Positions 1 to 7,627 of a DNA stretch of 64,000 nucleotides are shown piece after piece; within the stretch, counting starts at the first letter, position 1, and every line of letters begins with the position of its first letter. Both the position numbers and the translations under genes were made by a program. The notes beneath the pieces are model-generated. The model was not told the DNA's origin, did not search any database, and worked only from the letters and a program-made list of their open reading frames with translations. Origin of the DNA: Mammaliicoccus sp. Dog046 (GTDB lineage Bacteria > Bacillota > Bacilli > Staphylococcales > Staphylococcaceae); contig NZ_CP120131.1 in assembly GCF_034039665.1 (NCBI RefSeq), forward strand, positions 1,846,446 to 1,910,445. The letters run 5' to 3'.

Positions 1-475
1 TGAAGATGGCGATTACAATAAAGAACTAAGAAAATACTTTAGAAAAGATATACCAACATTAGATCGTATGTTTAAATATATGTCTTCTCATCCAGATGAA
101 GCAGCCAATCCTCAAGATACGATAGATGCATATAAACAATATGCGAAGGAAATTGACGATAATCTAAAAATTCATAAAGATAATCTAAAAAACTTTAAGG
201 CTAATGGTAAAGAAAAAATCGTGGGTGATTATTTTATTACTCTAAATGAAGTTTTCTCAACATACCTTAAAGGAATAATAAAAGACTTAGAAAAAATTCA
301 ATCTGGTCAAGATACTAACCCTGAAGTTTATAAACACATGGGCAAGTTATCCGATAAGTTTAATGAGGGTACGAACAAAGTAGATGAAGAAAGCGAAAAA
401 GTATCTGATTCTGAGTTGAAAAAAATCATTGGTAATGACTTATATAAAAAATACAACGATGCAATGAGTCAGTAA
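1..475 (+). CDS. Putative lipoprotein paralog, 5' end outside window
   Basis: The reading frame is open from base 2, so the gene starts before the window. The visible part aligns closely with the lipoprotein at 708-1298, including the shared entry EDGDYNKELR and the ending KKIIGNDLYKK. The ATG at base 68 aligns with an internal Met of that paralog and is not the start. The protein is Lys- and Asp/Glu-rich and predicted largely helical. By analogy with its neighbour it should be a small surface lipoprotein made with a signal peptide that lies outside the window. The function is unknown. It probably forms a tandem paralog cluster with the next gene, as is common for staphylococcal lipoproteins. 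Confidence 0.75.
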   Translation, partial: EDGDYNKELRKYFRKDIPTLDRMFKYMSSHPDEAANPQDTIDAYKQYAKEIDDNLKIHKDNLKNFKANGKEKIVGDYFITLNEVFSTYLKGIIKDLEKIQSGQDTNPEVYKHMGKLSDKFNEGTNKVDEESEKVSDSELKKIIGNDLYKKYNDAMSQ

Positions 476-540
476 ACATATGATCAAAGATCTATTCTCA
501 TTTTCTTAATAAACATAAAATAGAGTAAAGATACTAAAAG

Positions 541-579
541 CGGCTGAGACATTACATTATGTCCCAGTCACTTTTTTGA
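541..579 (+). terminator. Rho-independent terminator
   Basis: A stem CTGAGACAT / ATGTCCCAG with one A-C mismatch is followed by a six-T run. It lies 65 bases after the stop of the first lipoprotein gene. The ctgggacat stem resembles the terminator-like hairpin near 47600. Confidence 0.6.
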
Positions 580-707
580 CACTTTCAATAAAAAAGCTTC
601 TATCCTTTAAATTCTGCTACTACATTTTACAGACAATCTTTTAATGTCATCAGCACTATGGACGATAACATCTAAACAAATATAAATGATTATAAGGAGG
701 TTATTAA

Positions 708-1298
708 ATGAAAAAATTATTAGCTGTCACGTTAGTCGGAACTATATTGTTAGGTGCATGTGGACCTATCACTAAAGAAAACGATGAAAAGACACATAAA
801 AATGAAACAAAAAAGAGTAAAAATGAAGATGGTGATTACAATAAAGAACTAAGAGAATTCTTAAGCAAAGATATACCTACAACAGATCGTATGTTTAACT
901 ATATGCTTTCTAGTTCTGATGAAACAGCTAAACCTCAAGTTGCGATAAAAAAATATAAACAATATTCGAAGGAATTTGACGATAACCTAAAAATTCATAA
1001 AAAGAATCTTAAAAATTTTAAGGCTAATAAAAACGAAAAAATAGTGGGAGATTTTTTCATTACCTTTAATGAAGCTAGCTCAACCCACCTTAAAGGATTA
1101 ATAACAGACTTAGAAAAAATTCAATCTGGTCAAGCTACTGCATATGAACTTGTAGAACACATGTCAAACTTAGATAATAAGTTTACCGAAGATGTACTCA
1201 AAGCTAATAAAAAATTTAAAAAAATACCTAATTCTGAGCTTAAAAAAATCATTGGTAATGATTTATATAAAAAATTAGATCGTACATTAAATAAGTAA
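708..1298 (+). CDS. Putative lipoprotein (paralog of upstream gene)
   Basis: This 196-residue protein has a lipoprotein signal peptide: a KK start, a hydrophobic core and the lipobox LLGAC with the acylated Cys at residue 18. A charged Lys/Asn/Glu linker follows to about residue 45, then a helical domain shared with the truncated gene at the left edge. The start is fixed by a strong AAGGAGG eight bases upstream, and a strong terminator follows at 1321-1354. It should be anchored in the outer leaflet of the membrane. No catalytic motif is visible. It resembles the many small uncharacterised staphylococcal lipoproteins, and I cannot assign a named family with confidence. Confidence 0.8.
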   Translation: MKKLLAVTLVGTILLGACGPITKENDEKTHKNETKKSKNEDGDYNKELREFLSKDIPTTDRMFNYMLSSSDETAKPQVAIKKYKQYSKEFDDNLKIHKKNLKNFKANKNEKIVGDFFITFNEASSTHLKGLITDLEKIQSGQATAYELVEHMSNLDNKFTEDVLKANKKFKKIPNSELKKIIGNDLYKKLDRTLNK

Positions 1299-1320
1299 AC
1301 AAATAAACATAAAGTCGAAA

Positions 1321-1354
1321 AGTGTAAAGAGCATAATGCTCTTTACACTTTTTT
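1321..1354 (+). terminator. Rho-independent terminator
   Basis: A perfect 14-bp stem (AGTGTAAAGAGCAT and its complement) around a single unpaired A is followed by a run of T. It ends the lipoprotein transcript. Confidence 0.85.
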
Positions 1355-1419
1355 TGATAATTTCAATAAATAGGATTTCTACCATTTAAAGTCTGTCTGC
1401 TACCTTTATTTCCAGGTGT

Positions 1420-1614
1420 TTAATCTAGGATTTCAATAGATTTTATTTGGCTTTCATCAAAATCATATAATGATTTTCCGTCATCCAAGTTTATTGAATC
1501 CTCTCCAGATTCGTTTTCTACTTCATCATCGAAATTTGTAACTTTTCCAATAAATTCTCGTCCGTTAATTAACGTTACCAAAACATTTTTCCCAACGTAA
1601 GTCCATAGTTTCAT
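1420..1614 (-). CDS. Small Sm-like protein, copy 1 of 3
   Basis: This 64-residue acidic protein starts MKLWTY. The pattern of short beta strands, with VLVTLINGREFIGKVTNFDD in the middle and KSIEILD at the end, looks like an Sm/LSm-type barrel, but that is inference from the pattern alone. An in-frame upstream ATG at 1668 exists. The MKLWTY start is preferred because GGAG lies upstream of it and because the third copy has no upstream extension. It is the most diverged of three tandem copies and the last on the minus-strand run. No secretion signal is visible. RNA binding, or an immunity/antitoxin-like role, are possibilities that cannot be told apart here. Confidence 0.65.
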   Translation of the reverse strand: MKLWTYVGKNVLVTLINGREFIGKVTNFDDEVENESGEDSINLDDGKSLYDFDESQIKSIEILD

Positions 1615-1696
1615 CGCATATCTCCATCCCTTTTCTGAATAACGTGATTCCCTTAGAATAATTCCCACTCTTTATTAGATATTTTCATCTGATTGC

Positions 1697-1891
1697 TTAA
1701 TCTAAGATTTCTATATATTTAATTTCACTTTCATCGATATCATATAAAGATTTTCCAACTTCCAAAATTATTGAATCTTCACCAGTTTCGTTATCTACTG
1801 CATCATCATAATGTGTAACTATTCCATTTAATTCTTCGCCGTCTTTAAACGTTATCATTACTTTTTTACCAATATACGTCCATAATTTCAT
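1697..1891 (-). CDS. Small Sm-like protein, copy 2 of 3
   Basis: This second tandem copy has 64 residues from MKLWTYIGKK. It differs from copy 3 at only four positions (L/F, E/K, S/A, L/S around residues 44-50) and from copy 1 at many. The start has a good GGAAGGGG site. The longer reading frame upstream is the intergenic part of the 277-bp repeat and is not believed coding. The predicted fold is the same small beta barrel. The near-identity to copy 3 points to a recent duplication. Confidence 0.65.
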   Translation of the reverse strand: MKLWTYIGKKVMITFKDGEELNGIVTHYDDAVDNETGEDSIILEVGKSLYDIDESEIKYIEILD

Positions 1892-1973
1892 CGTATATCC
1901 CCTTCCCGTTTCTGAATAACGTGATTCCCTTAGAATAATTCCCACTCTTTATTAGATGTTTTCATCTGATTGC

Positions 1974-2168
1974 TTAATCTAGGATTTCTATATATTTAAT
2001 TTCGCTTTCATCGATATCATATGATGCTTTACCAACTTTAAAAATTATAGAATCTTCACCAGTTTCATTATCTACTGCATCATCATAATGTGTAACTATT
2101 CCATTTAATTCTTCTCCGTCTTTAAACGTTATCATTACTTTTTTACCAATATACGTCCATAATTTCAT
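1974..2168 (-). CDS. Small Sm-like protein, copy 3 of 3 (promoter-proximal)
   Basis: This is the first copy on the transcript, 64 residues, preceded by GGGAGGAAG at good spacing. Its upstream sequence differs from the other copies, which supports the MKLWTY start for all three. The sequence is rich in Asp and Glu with alternating hydrophobic residues (KVMITFKDGEELNGIVTHYD), as in Sm-like barrels. The function is unknown. Small tandem acidic proteins of this kind can be immunity proteins, but no toxin gene is visible next to them. Confidence 0.65.
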   Translation of the reverse strand: MKLWTYIGKKVMITFKDGEELNGIVTHYDDAVDNETGEDSIIFKVGKASYDIDESEIKYIEILD

Positions 2169-2516
2169 TGCATATCTTCCTCCCTTTTTTAAAAATGTGA
2201 GTACCGGTTTTTTACTATCAGTGAGTTTAATTAGCTATTTTTTAATAGTGTATAACTTTGTATTAATAACCCACTTAGTTTTTTCTATATTTTTCCAATA
2301 TCATTTTACTACTTTCGCTAAAATTCGTCATCTCTTTTTTAACTGCAAATCGGTCTTTTTATTCTTATAAAACTGTATATTTATCTTTCGTTTTTCAAAG
2401 AATCTGCCTTCAATTTTACATCGCAATTAATCCATCATTGTATTTTCACTTTAAAAGAACGAGCATATATGAAATCATAGTTATACTAAAATGGTCATAA
2501 AAAGGAGTGATTACAA
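2169..2516. other. Non-coding stretch, nothing recognised
   Basis: This is an AT-rich divergent region between the Sm-like genes and the small membrane protein gene. It must hold promoters for both sides. I see no convincing RNA, repeat or operator. Confidence 0.5.
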
Positions 2517-2726
2517 ATGAAAAATTCAATCAAACCTTTGCTTTTACTTTCTCCATTTTATCTTTACTTTTTTATACAAGCCTTTTATGTAGTCATTTAT
2601 AAAGAAAGCCCTATAGCTAGAGTAATGGCAGTCTTCAGTTTATTAATATTTACAGCTATGTTAACACTTTTCATACAAGCAATTTACTTTAAAAAGCATA
2701 ATAATGGAGATGAAGAGGACAAATAA
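2517..2726 (+). CDS. Small two-helix membrane protein
   Basis: This 69-residue protein has two predicted membrane helices (about residues 7-27 and 34-57) and a charged C-terminal tail ending GDEEDK. AAGGAG lies nine bases before the ATG, and a strong terminator follows. It is a single-gene unit. The family is not recognised and the function is unknown. It is typical of small staphylococcal membrane proteins of accessory regions. Confidence 0.65.
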   Translation: MKNSIKPLLLLSPFYLYFFIQAFYVVIYKESPIARVMAVFSLLIFTAMLTLFIQAIYFKKHNNGDEEDK

Positions 2727-2747
2727 AAATTTATTAAACCTAATAAA

Positions 2748-2790
2748 ACACCCCTAAAGTTGAACTTTTAGTTCGACTTTAGGGGTGTTC
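2748..2790. terminator. Bidirectional terminator
   Basis: A long stem, AACACCCCTAAAGT with the complementary ACTTTAGGGGTGTT, lies between the convergent genes ending at 2726 and 2807. Confidence 0.85.
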
Positions 2791-2806
2791 TTCAATCAAG
2801 ATAGTA

Positions 2807-3190
2807 TTAGTATATTCCTAATAATTTAGCACCTATACCAATGGCAGTTAAAATTAATCCTCCAGATGCAATGGCAGTACCTATGATCCACATAATCAAT
2901 TCAACTTTTGCTTTATTTACATGCTTATCAATCTTGTCTTCAAAGATAATAGGAAGACTATCAATTTTAGAGTTAAGATTTTTAAAGTTATCATCAATTC
3001 TTTTTTCAAACTGCTCAAATTCTTTTCTTTCAATAAAATCACTCATTATAGACACCTCTTCATAAGTAGAATTTGGATTGAATTCGTAACTTCCACTTGC
3101 CCTTTTTAATTGCTTTGAATCAAATGTTTTTCTATCTTCTTTATTTTGAATATTAAAATGTTCTAGTCTAGTAATTTTGTTGTTTTTCAT
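2807..3190 (-). CDS. Coiled-coil protein with C-terminal membrane helices
   Basis: The long form has 127 residues. The N-terminal 48 residues are charged, residues 50-90 look like a coiled coil (ERKEFEQFEKRIDDNFKNL), and residues 98-125 are hydrophobic and Gly-rich. The C-terminal 79 residues resemble small phage-type XhlA-like proteins. AGAGGTG sits just before an internal ATG at 3046, which would give a 79-residue product. The long form starts three bases after the upstream stop with only a weak ribosome site, so it may depend on translational coupling. Both products may be made. The function is not recognised. Confidence 0.6.
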   Translation of the reverse strand: MKNNKITRLEHFNIQNKEDRKTFDSKQLKRASGSYEFNPNSTYEEVSIMSDFIERKEFEQFEKRIDDNFKNLNSKIDSLPIIFEDKIDKHVNKAKVELIMWIIGTAIASGGLILTAIGIGAKLLGIY

Positions 3191-3193
3191 AAT

Positions 3194-3595
3194 TTACGAC
3201 ACCAAATTCACATTAAAATTAGATTGGGCTTCAGTATTATCTATAGATAATTTAATAGTGTAAAGTCCTTCTTTTTGAAATTTAAAATTGTTGAAATTTG
3301 CATTCGATTCAAACACATTTTTTAATTGCTTCTCTGGATTATCTTGAATTAATTTTTGATGATCTATTGCAACATTAATATCAAAAATTATTTGTTCCTC
3401 TGGGTCTATAATTTTAAAATTTAAGTCATATTGTCTAAAATCTTCCAAATTAATTATCCCAAAAGATACATTAAAAGAAAAATTGTTTGGTAAAGCTTCC
3501 AAATCAATAAAAGATAAAGGTTTTTCAATAACTAAATCTCCTTGTTGATTATTCAATACACTAAGTGATGGTACTACCCAAGCGATCTTAACCAT
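3194..3595 (-). CDS. Unrecognised beta-rich protein, possibly DUF6941-like
   Basis: This 133-residue protein has no signal peptide. It opens MVKIAWVVPSLSV and ends with alternating strands (GLYTIKLSIDNTEAQSNFNV) that suggest a beta sandwich. It is reminiscent of the DUF6941 family, but I cannot confirm this. GAGGGAAGAG provides a clear ribosome site. It is followed after three bases by the coiled-coil membrane protein gene, so the two form one operon. The arrangement (soluble beta-sandwich partner plus short membrane-tethered coiled coil) is characteristic of small accessory modules. No enzymatic motif is visible. Confidence 0.55.
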   Translation of the reverse strand: MVKIAWVVPSLSVLNNQQGDLVIEKPLSFIDLEALPNNFSFNVSFGIINLEDFRQYDLNFKIIDPEEQIIFDINVAIDHQKLIQDNPEKQLKNVFESNANFNNFKFQKEGLYTIKLSIDNTEAQSNFNVNLVS

Positions 3596-4006
3596 AACTC
3601 TTCCCTCTTTTCATTCTAATTAATTATATAATACATTAAAATTTAATTGTATAAAAGAAGAAAGTAGATACGAATTTATAAACGTCTTTAAAATACCAAA
3701 TCAACTTTATTGGGAATTTATTTAACATCTAAAAGCGTCTGCAGGAGCAACAAACTGTGTTCAATTTATGAAGCAAAGTCATTTGGAATAAAATCATCAA
3801 AACATAAAAGTACTAAATTTTGTGATTTAACGTCAATTATTATAACGAAGAGTGAGGAATATTAGAAACCTCTTAATACAAGTGTTTAAGCCATTTCGTT
3901 AGCGTTATGTTGGCAAAAAACCCACCTATTCATTTAGGTGGGGTTAAAGTGATATTTTTCTAACAGTAACGTTTATGAAAAGCACAAAATTCTTAATCGT
4001 TTTAAA
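3596..4006. other. Non-coding stretch with one terminator
   Basis: No gene is visible in this 411-base stretch. Near 3889-3903 there is a fragment (cattTCGTTAGCG) that resembles the outer arm of the CTAACG hairpins found at 32.6, 47 and 51 kb. The only clear element is the terminator at 3914-3946. Confidence 0.5.
3914..3946 (-). terminator. Terminator of the SDR gene
   Basis: A stem of CCCACCTA and its complement, with a T run on the minus strand, lies about 60 bases after the stop of the short-chain dehydrogenase gene. Confidence 0.8.
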
Positions 4007-4747
4007 TTACCAAGGTACAACTCCATCAATGTTTGTAAAAGTGATATTTTTATTTTTTCCATCTTGTTCTACTAATTCAACAACTCTTTTTATACCTACA
4101 TCAATTGAACGTGCTCCCATTTTTTTAGCTGTTTCTGGATCTAATCCTCCAAATTCAGTGGCTACCATTCCAGGATCAACTAAATCTACACTGATATCAT
4201 AGCCTTCTTTTTCTAATTCTTTTGATAACTGAATTGAATACATGTTTAATGCAGCTTTTGATGATTGATACCCAGCAACACTTGCATTATATACAATTGA
4301 ATCTTTATCTAAAGCTGAAGTAAGAGATCCCATCATACTAGACATATTAATAATTTTTGCTTCTTTCTCTTTTTGAAGTAATGGTAATAATGCTGAAGTT
4401 ACATTAATAACACCAAATACATTAACTTCAAATTCCTTTTTCACTTTAGTGACATCAAGTTTAGATGGACTAGAAGCTTCTAAAGCTATACCTGCATTAT
4501 TAATTAAAATATCTAAAGCGTTTATTTCTTGAGCTGCATTTTCCACAGAATTTATATCAGTAACGTCTAGTTGAACTGTATCAACAGACAAGCCTTTTGA
4601 CTCTAATTCTTTCACAATAGATTGACCATCTTGTAGATTTCTTGCACCTAATATTACATGATAGCCTTTCTCTGCTAATACTTTTGAAATTTCTTTTCCC
4701 ATTCCTCTAGTTGCACCTGTTACTAGCACTTTCTTTTGATTAGCCAT
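4007..4747 (-). CDS. Short-chain dehydrogenase/reductase
   Basis: This 246-residue protein is a classical SDR. It has the Rossmann glycine motif TGATRGMGKEI near residue 10, NNAG near residue 86 and the catalytic Tyr-x3-Lys in YQSSKAA near residue 160, preceded by a Ser-containing strand. It should be a cytoplasmic NAD(P)(H)-dependent oxidoreductase. The substrate cannot be deduced. AGAGGGG precedes the ATG. It is monocistronic with its own terminator, and it is the last protein gene before the two tRNA genes. The family as a whole is certain; the specific role is not. Confidence 0.88.
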   Translation of the reverse strand: MANQKKVLVTGATRGMGKEISKVLAEKGYHVILGARNLQDGQSIVKELESKGLSVDTVQLDVTDINSVENAAQEINALDILINNAGIALEASSPSKLDVTKVKKEFEVNVFGVINVTSALLPLLQKEKEAKIINMSSMMGSLTSALDKDSIVYNASVAGYQSSKAALNMYSIQLSKELEKEGYDISVDLVDPGMVATEFGGLDPETAKKMGARSIDVGIKRVVELVEQDGKNKNITFTNIDGVVPW

Positions 4748-4883
4748 ATTTTAAAAGCCCCTCTTCATATTAAAGTTACAAGCATTTAATAAATTCCCTT
4801 TTGAAATAAGTATAAACTTTCTCGATACATCGACTTTCCACCTAGAAATCTATTATGTAGCATTTGTGTATTCATTTGTTCAT

Positions 4884-4924
4884 AAAAAAACACCAAAACC
4901 TATAATATCAAGGTTTCGGTGTTT
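4884..4924 (-). terminator. Terminator of the tRNA pair
   Basis: A stem AAACACCAAAACCT paired with AGGTTTCGGTGTTT (one A-C mismatch) is followed by seven Ts on the minus strand, just after tRNA-Ser. Confidence 0.85.
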
Positions 4925-4947
4925 CAAAAATGCTTTAATTATTATAA

Positions 4948-5035
4948 CGGAGATGGAGGGATTCGAACCCTCGCGCCGCAGAACGACCTACACCCTTAGC
5001 AGGGGCGCCTCTTCAGCCAACTTGAGTACATCTCC
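4948..5035 (-). tRNA. tRNA-Ser (GCU)
   Basis: The acceptor arms GGAGATG and CATCTCC pair, with discriminator G at 4948. The anticodon arm is CGCCC-CTGCTAA-GGGTG, giving anticodon GCU. A long variable arm, typical of tRNA-Ser, precedes the T arm with GGTTCGAATCC. The CCA end is not encoded. It is transcribed after tRNA-Asn with one base between them. Confidence 0.96.
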
Positions 5036-5036
5036 A

Positions 5037-5111
5037 TGGCTCCACAGGTAGGACTCGAACCTACGACCGATCGGTTAACAGCCGATAGCTCTACCACTGA
5101 GCTACTGTGGA
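5037..5111 (-). tRNA. tRNA-Asn (GUU), CCA encoded
   Basis: The acceptor arms TCCACAG and CTGTGGA pair, the discriminator is G, and an encoded CCA occupies 5037-5039. The anticodon arm ATCGG-CTGTTAA-CCGAT gives anticodon GUU. The T loop GGTTCGAGTCC is canonical. It is the first gene of a two-tRNA transcript. Confidence 0.96.
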
Positions 5112-5179
5112 TTAATATGATTTATATCAAGCACAAATACTATTATATCAACCCTATTAATATTTTCAAGAGAAAACTC

Positions 5180-5228
5180 AAAAAAATTAACGGAACATTT
5201 ACACTTTACTTGCACTTGTTCCATTAAT
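5180..5228 (-). terminator. Terminator of comK
   Basis: A stem ATTAACGGAACA paired with TGTTCCATTAAT is followed by a T-rich run on the minus strand, between comK and the tRNA genes. Confidence 0.7.
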
Positions 5229-5249
5229 GTTCAATTTTCCTGATTATAT

Positions 5250-5798
5250 TTAATCGTTCGGATACATTTTCATTACATCCATTATATTATAACCTTCTTG
5301 TGAGTGATCTATATTAGGACCATTCAGTTTTTTAATGAATAAATTTTTTCTATGATTGGAAAAGAATAAGTCAGTGCATTTTAAATATTGTTGTCGCACG
5401 ATGTGATAAGAAATTGGAAATGTGAGAGTTTGGTCTTGCTCTAGTAGTATTTTTGTTTTGTTGCCTTTGAGTTTTTTGAGGTGTTGTACATAAAGAATAT
5501 TAATCCAAGTATTATCAGGTGTTCTTTCGGATTGTGTGCAGAAGAAATAAGTAGATGTAAATGGAGATACTAAAATGGGTTGTTTGCTTGTTGATCCTAT
5601 GAGTCGATTTGTAAATAATTTTCGTTCTTGAAAATGTTCTCCGTAAAATCGACACGATTGATTCATAATTTCTTGAGGTTTCTGTTCAATAATGTAGGGT
5701 TGTTTCCCCACTTCTAAAACTTCAGTGTGAACAAGATGATCATTCACTTTAATTCCTTTTAAATAGATTGTTGATTGCTTAATGATGAATTTGGTCAT
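5250..5798 (-). CDS. comK: Competence transcription factor ComK
   Basis: This 182-residue protein, the usual ComK length, acts as the master activator of late competence genes by binding pairs of AT boxes. It begins MTKFIIKQSTIYLKGIKVND and contains the conserved ComK stretches SCRFYGEHFQER and STSKQPILVSPFTSTYFFCT. A strong AAGGAGG precedes the ATG, and the gene has its own terminator. In Bacillus subtilis ComK is degraded through MecA-ClpC; a mecA gene is present at 44449-45135 in this window, and in staphylococci comK expression is known to be limited. The open reading frame is intact. Confidence 0.92.
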   Translation of the reverse strand: MTKFIIKQSTIYLKGIKVNDHLVHTEVLEVGKQPYIIEQKPQEIMNQSCRFYGEHFQERKLFTNRLIGSTSKQPILVSPFTSTYFFCTQSERTPDNTWINILYVQHLKKLKGNKTKILLEQDQTLTFPISYHIVRQQYLKCTDLFFSNHRKNLFIKKLNGPNIDHSQEGYNIMDVMKMYPND

Positions 5799-6101
5799 TC
5801 AACATGCCTCCTTTTTGATATTCTATTTTTCACTTTTTATATTTATCTACATATAATATAGTGCAATTCTATTTTTAAGTCAATGTTTTTTACAAGTATT
5901 TCTATTTGTTTTTTATAAAAATGGATCCCCTCTTTTTGGTCATTTTTCTTTCATAATTAATTTGATTTTTAACAATATCTCTGTAAAGTAAATTTTAAAT
6001 GTTCTGCTGAGCATTATTATTTGAAAATTATAAATACTAAATTATAATAGACTTATAAAGTTAGATTATTTTTAATATCTAAATAAGCATAACTTTTTTA
6101 A

Positions 6102-6147
6102 AATTTTCTGAATATTCATTGCATTTAGAAAATAAATACGCTATAAT
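6102..6147 (+). promoter_or_regulatory. Promoter with CodY-like box before the IDEAL gene
   Basis: A -35 TTGCAT at 6119-6124 and a -10 TATAAT at 6142-6147 are 17 bases apart. AATTTTCTGAATATT at 6102-6116 matches the CodY consensus AATTTTCWGAAAATT with one mismatch and abuts the -35 element. CodY control is inference. The rest of the 5799-6177 gap shows only the upstream region of comK. Confidence 0.6.
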
Positions 6148-6177
6148 TTTAACAAATAAATAAGGGGGTTGTTCAAA

Positions 6178-6393
6178 ATGAAACCATATTCACAAGTTAA
6201 ACATCAAAGCTTAGAAACGTTTGTTAATAACTTAAATGACTTATCTGTTGAACTTGTCATCGACTCTGCTTTACGAGAAAACCGTAAACGTGAATTATCC
6301 GTTCTAATAGATGAATCACTCGCAAATCGTAATCAAACTTTATTTGAACAATACAGTGAAGAATTAATACAGTTGGAGGATTTGCAATCGTGA
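6178..6393 (+). CDS. IDEAL-domain small protein
   Basis: This 71-residue protein ends with an IDEAL-type helix (LIDESLANRNQTLFEQYSEE), where ID-x-x-L spacing and the trailing F and EL match the family. IDEAL domains occur in Firmicute proteins such as YpiB and are thought to mediate protein contacts. The chosen start is the ATG at 6178, nine bases after AAGGGGG; a TTG at 6169 has no room for a ribosome site. It is monocistronic, divergent from comK, and has a CodY-like box at its promoter. Whether it acts in competence is unknown. Confidence 0.75.
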   Translation: MKPYSQVKHQSLETFVNNLNDLSVELVIDSALRENRKRELSVLIDESLANRNQTLFEQYSEELIQLEDLQS

Positions 6394-6419
6394 GTTGTCA
6401 TTTAAAATTTAACACATAG

Positions 6420-6466
6420 AAAGAGACTACTTTTGAAAACAATCAAAAATAGTCTCTTTTTTTATA
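6420..6466. terminator. Bidirectional terminator
   Basis: A stem AAAGAGACTA with flanking TTTTTGA pairs across an eight-base loop, between the convergent IDEAL gene and lplA. T runs flank both sides. Confidence 0.85.
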
Positions 6467-7457
6467 GCATTAATTTAATTAATTCTTCTTTATCAATATC
6501 ACCAAAGTAATGATACGTATCAATATCCGCTAATGCTTCAGTCAAATATTGTTTCTGATGTTGTACACCAACAATTGCTGATTCAATATCTTTAACGTCC
6601 CCTACACCAAAGAAGTCTCCAAATATTGCAGCGTGTTCTATAATTCCTTTTTTAACGTCTAATTTAATTTGTACTAACCCTTTTTCAAACTTGTGGCTTC
6701 TTTCAAAATTATATTTTGGATTTTTACCATAATTCCATTCCCACTTCTGATATTTATTTTTACTGAGTTCATTAATATTATCCCAGTCTTCTTGTGTAAG
6801 ATGGTATTCTTCTACTTCTTCACTACCCTCTTGTTTAAAAATAGAAGTAAGTATATGTTGTTTGAACGTTTCGATATCCATTGGTTCGTCTAAAAATTCT
6901 TGTATGTTCGCAACTCTAGATCGAATAGATTTAATACCTTTTGATTTAATTTTAGCTTCATTTACTCTCAAAGCATTTACTACTTCTTCAATTTCACTAT
7001 TCAACATCAATGTACCATGAGAGAACATTCTATCTTTTTGTTTCACCATTGCATTCCCAGAAATTTTTCTGTCCCCGACTTGTATATCATTACGTCCAGA
7101 AATTTGAGCATTTACACCCATTGCGTTAAGTGCATCTACAATTGGTTGTGTAAATTTCGCGAAATTATGAAAGCTATCTTCATCATCTTTCGTTACAAAA
7201 CTAAAATTCAAATTTCCTAAATCGTGATACACCGCACCTCCACCAGAAATTCTTCTGACGACTTTTATATTATGCTCTTCAACATAAGCTTGATTCACTT
7301 CTTCAATCGTATTTTGATTTTTACCAACGATGATTGAAGGTTGATTAATATAAAACAAGAAATAACTATCATCTTTCGGTAATGAAGTTAGTACATATTC
7401 TTCCATTGCTAAATTAATCATTGGATCATTTATCCCATTATTACTAACAAATTTCAT
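6462..7457 (-). CDS. lplA: Lipoate-protein ligase A
   Basis: This 331-residue enzyme activates lipoate with ATP and transfers it to lysines of lipoyl domains (pyruvate and oxoglutarate dehydrogenases, glycine cleavage H). The lipoate-binding motif RRISGGGAVYHDLGNLNFSF is near residue 70, and the catalytic Lys region GDRKISGNA near residue 130. The C-terminal accessory domain is present, as in bacterial LplA. AAGGAGG precedes the ATG. It is a single-gene unit. In S. aureus an lplA gene of this type lies close to comK, in agreement with this context. Confidence 0.92.
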   Translation of the reverse strand: MKFVSNNGINDPMINLAMEEYVLTSLPKDDSYFLFYINQPSIIVGKNQNTIEEVNQAYVEEHNIKVVRRISGGGAVYHDLGNLNFSFVTKDDEDSFHNFAKFTQPIVDALNAMGVNAQISGRNDIQVGDRKISGNAMVKQKDRMFSHGTLMLNSEIEEVVNALRVNEAKIKSKGIKSIRSRVANIQEFLDEPMDIETFKQHILTSIFKQEGSEEVEEYHLTQEDWDNINELSKNKYQKWEWNYGKNPKYNFERSHKFEKGLVQIKLDVKKGIIEHAAIFGDFFGVGDVKDIESAIVGVQHQKQYLTEALADIDTYHYFGDIDKEELIKLML

Positions 7458-7627
7458 TTTTTTATCCTCCTTATTTTCCCCTAAATGCCTTATTTTTATC
7501 TTACCATATGTTTAATTCATTATATGTAAGATATGTTTGTGCTAAAATAGAGACAACATGCATTTATACTTTAATAAGTTCCAGTAATTTAGTATAATGT
7601 TTCATAGTATTATTTAGGAGGAATAAC

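Larger units (their letters stand above)
1420..2168. repeat. Tandem triplication, 277-bp period
   Basis: Three copies of the 64-codon gene end at 1420, 1697 and 1974, an exact spacing of 277 bp. The non-coding segments 1615-1696 and 1892-1973 are nearly identical too. The whole unit, not only the coding part, was therefore duplicated. Confidence 0.9.

Noticed and set aside
1615-1696. N-terminal extension MGIILRESRYSE of the Sm-like proteins
   Set aside because: The extension is the repeated intergenic leader. Copy 3 lacks it, and good ribosome sites precede the inner MKLWTY start in all copies.
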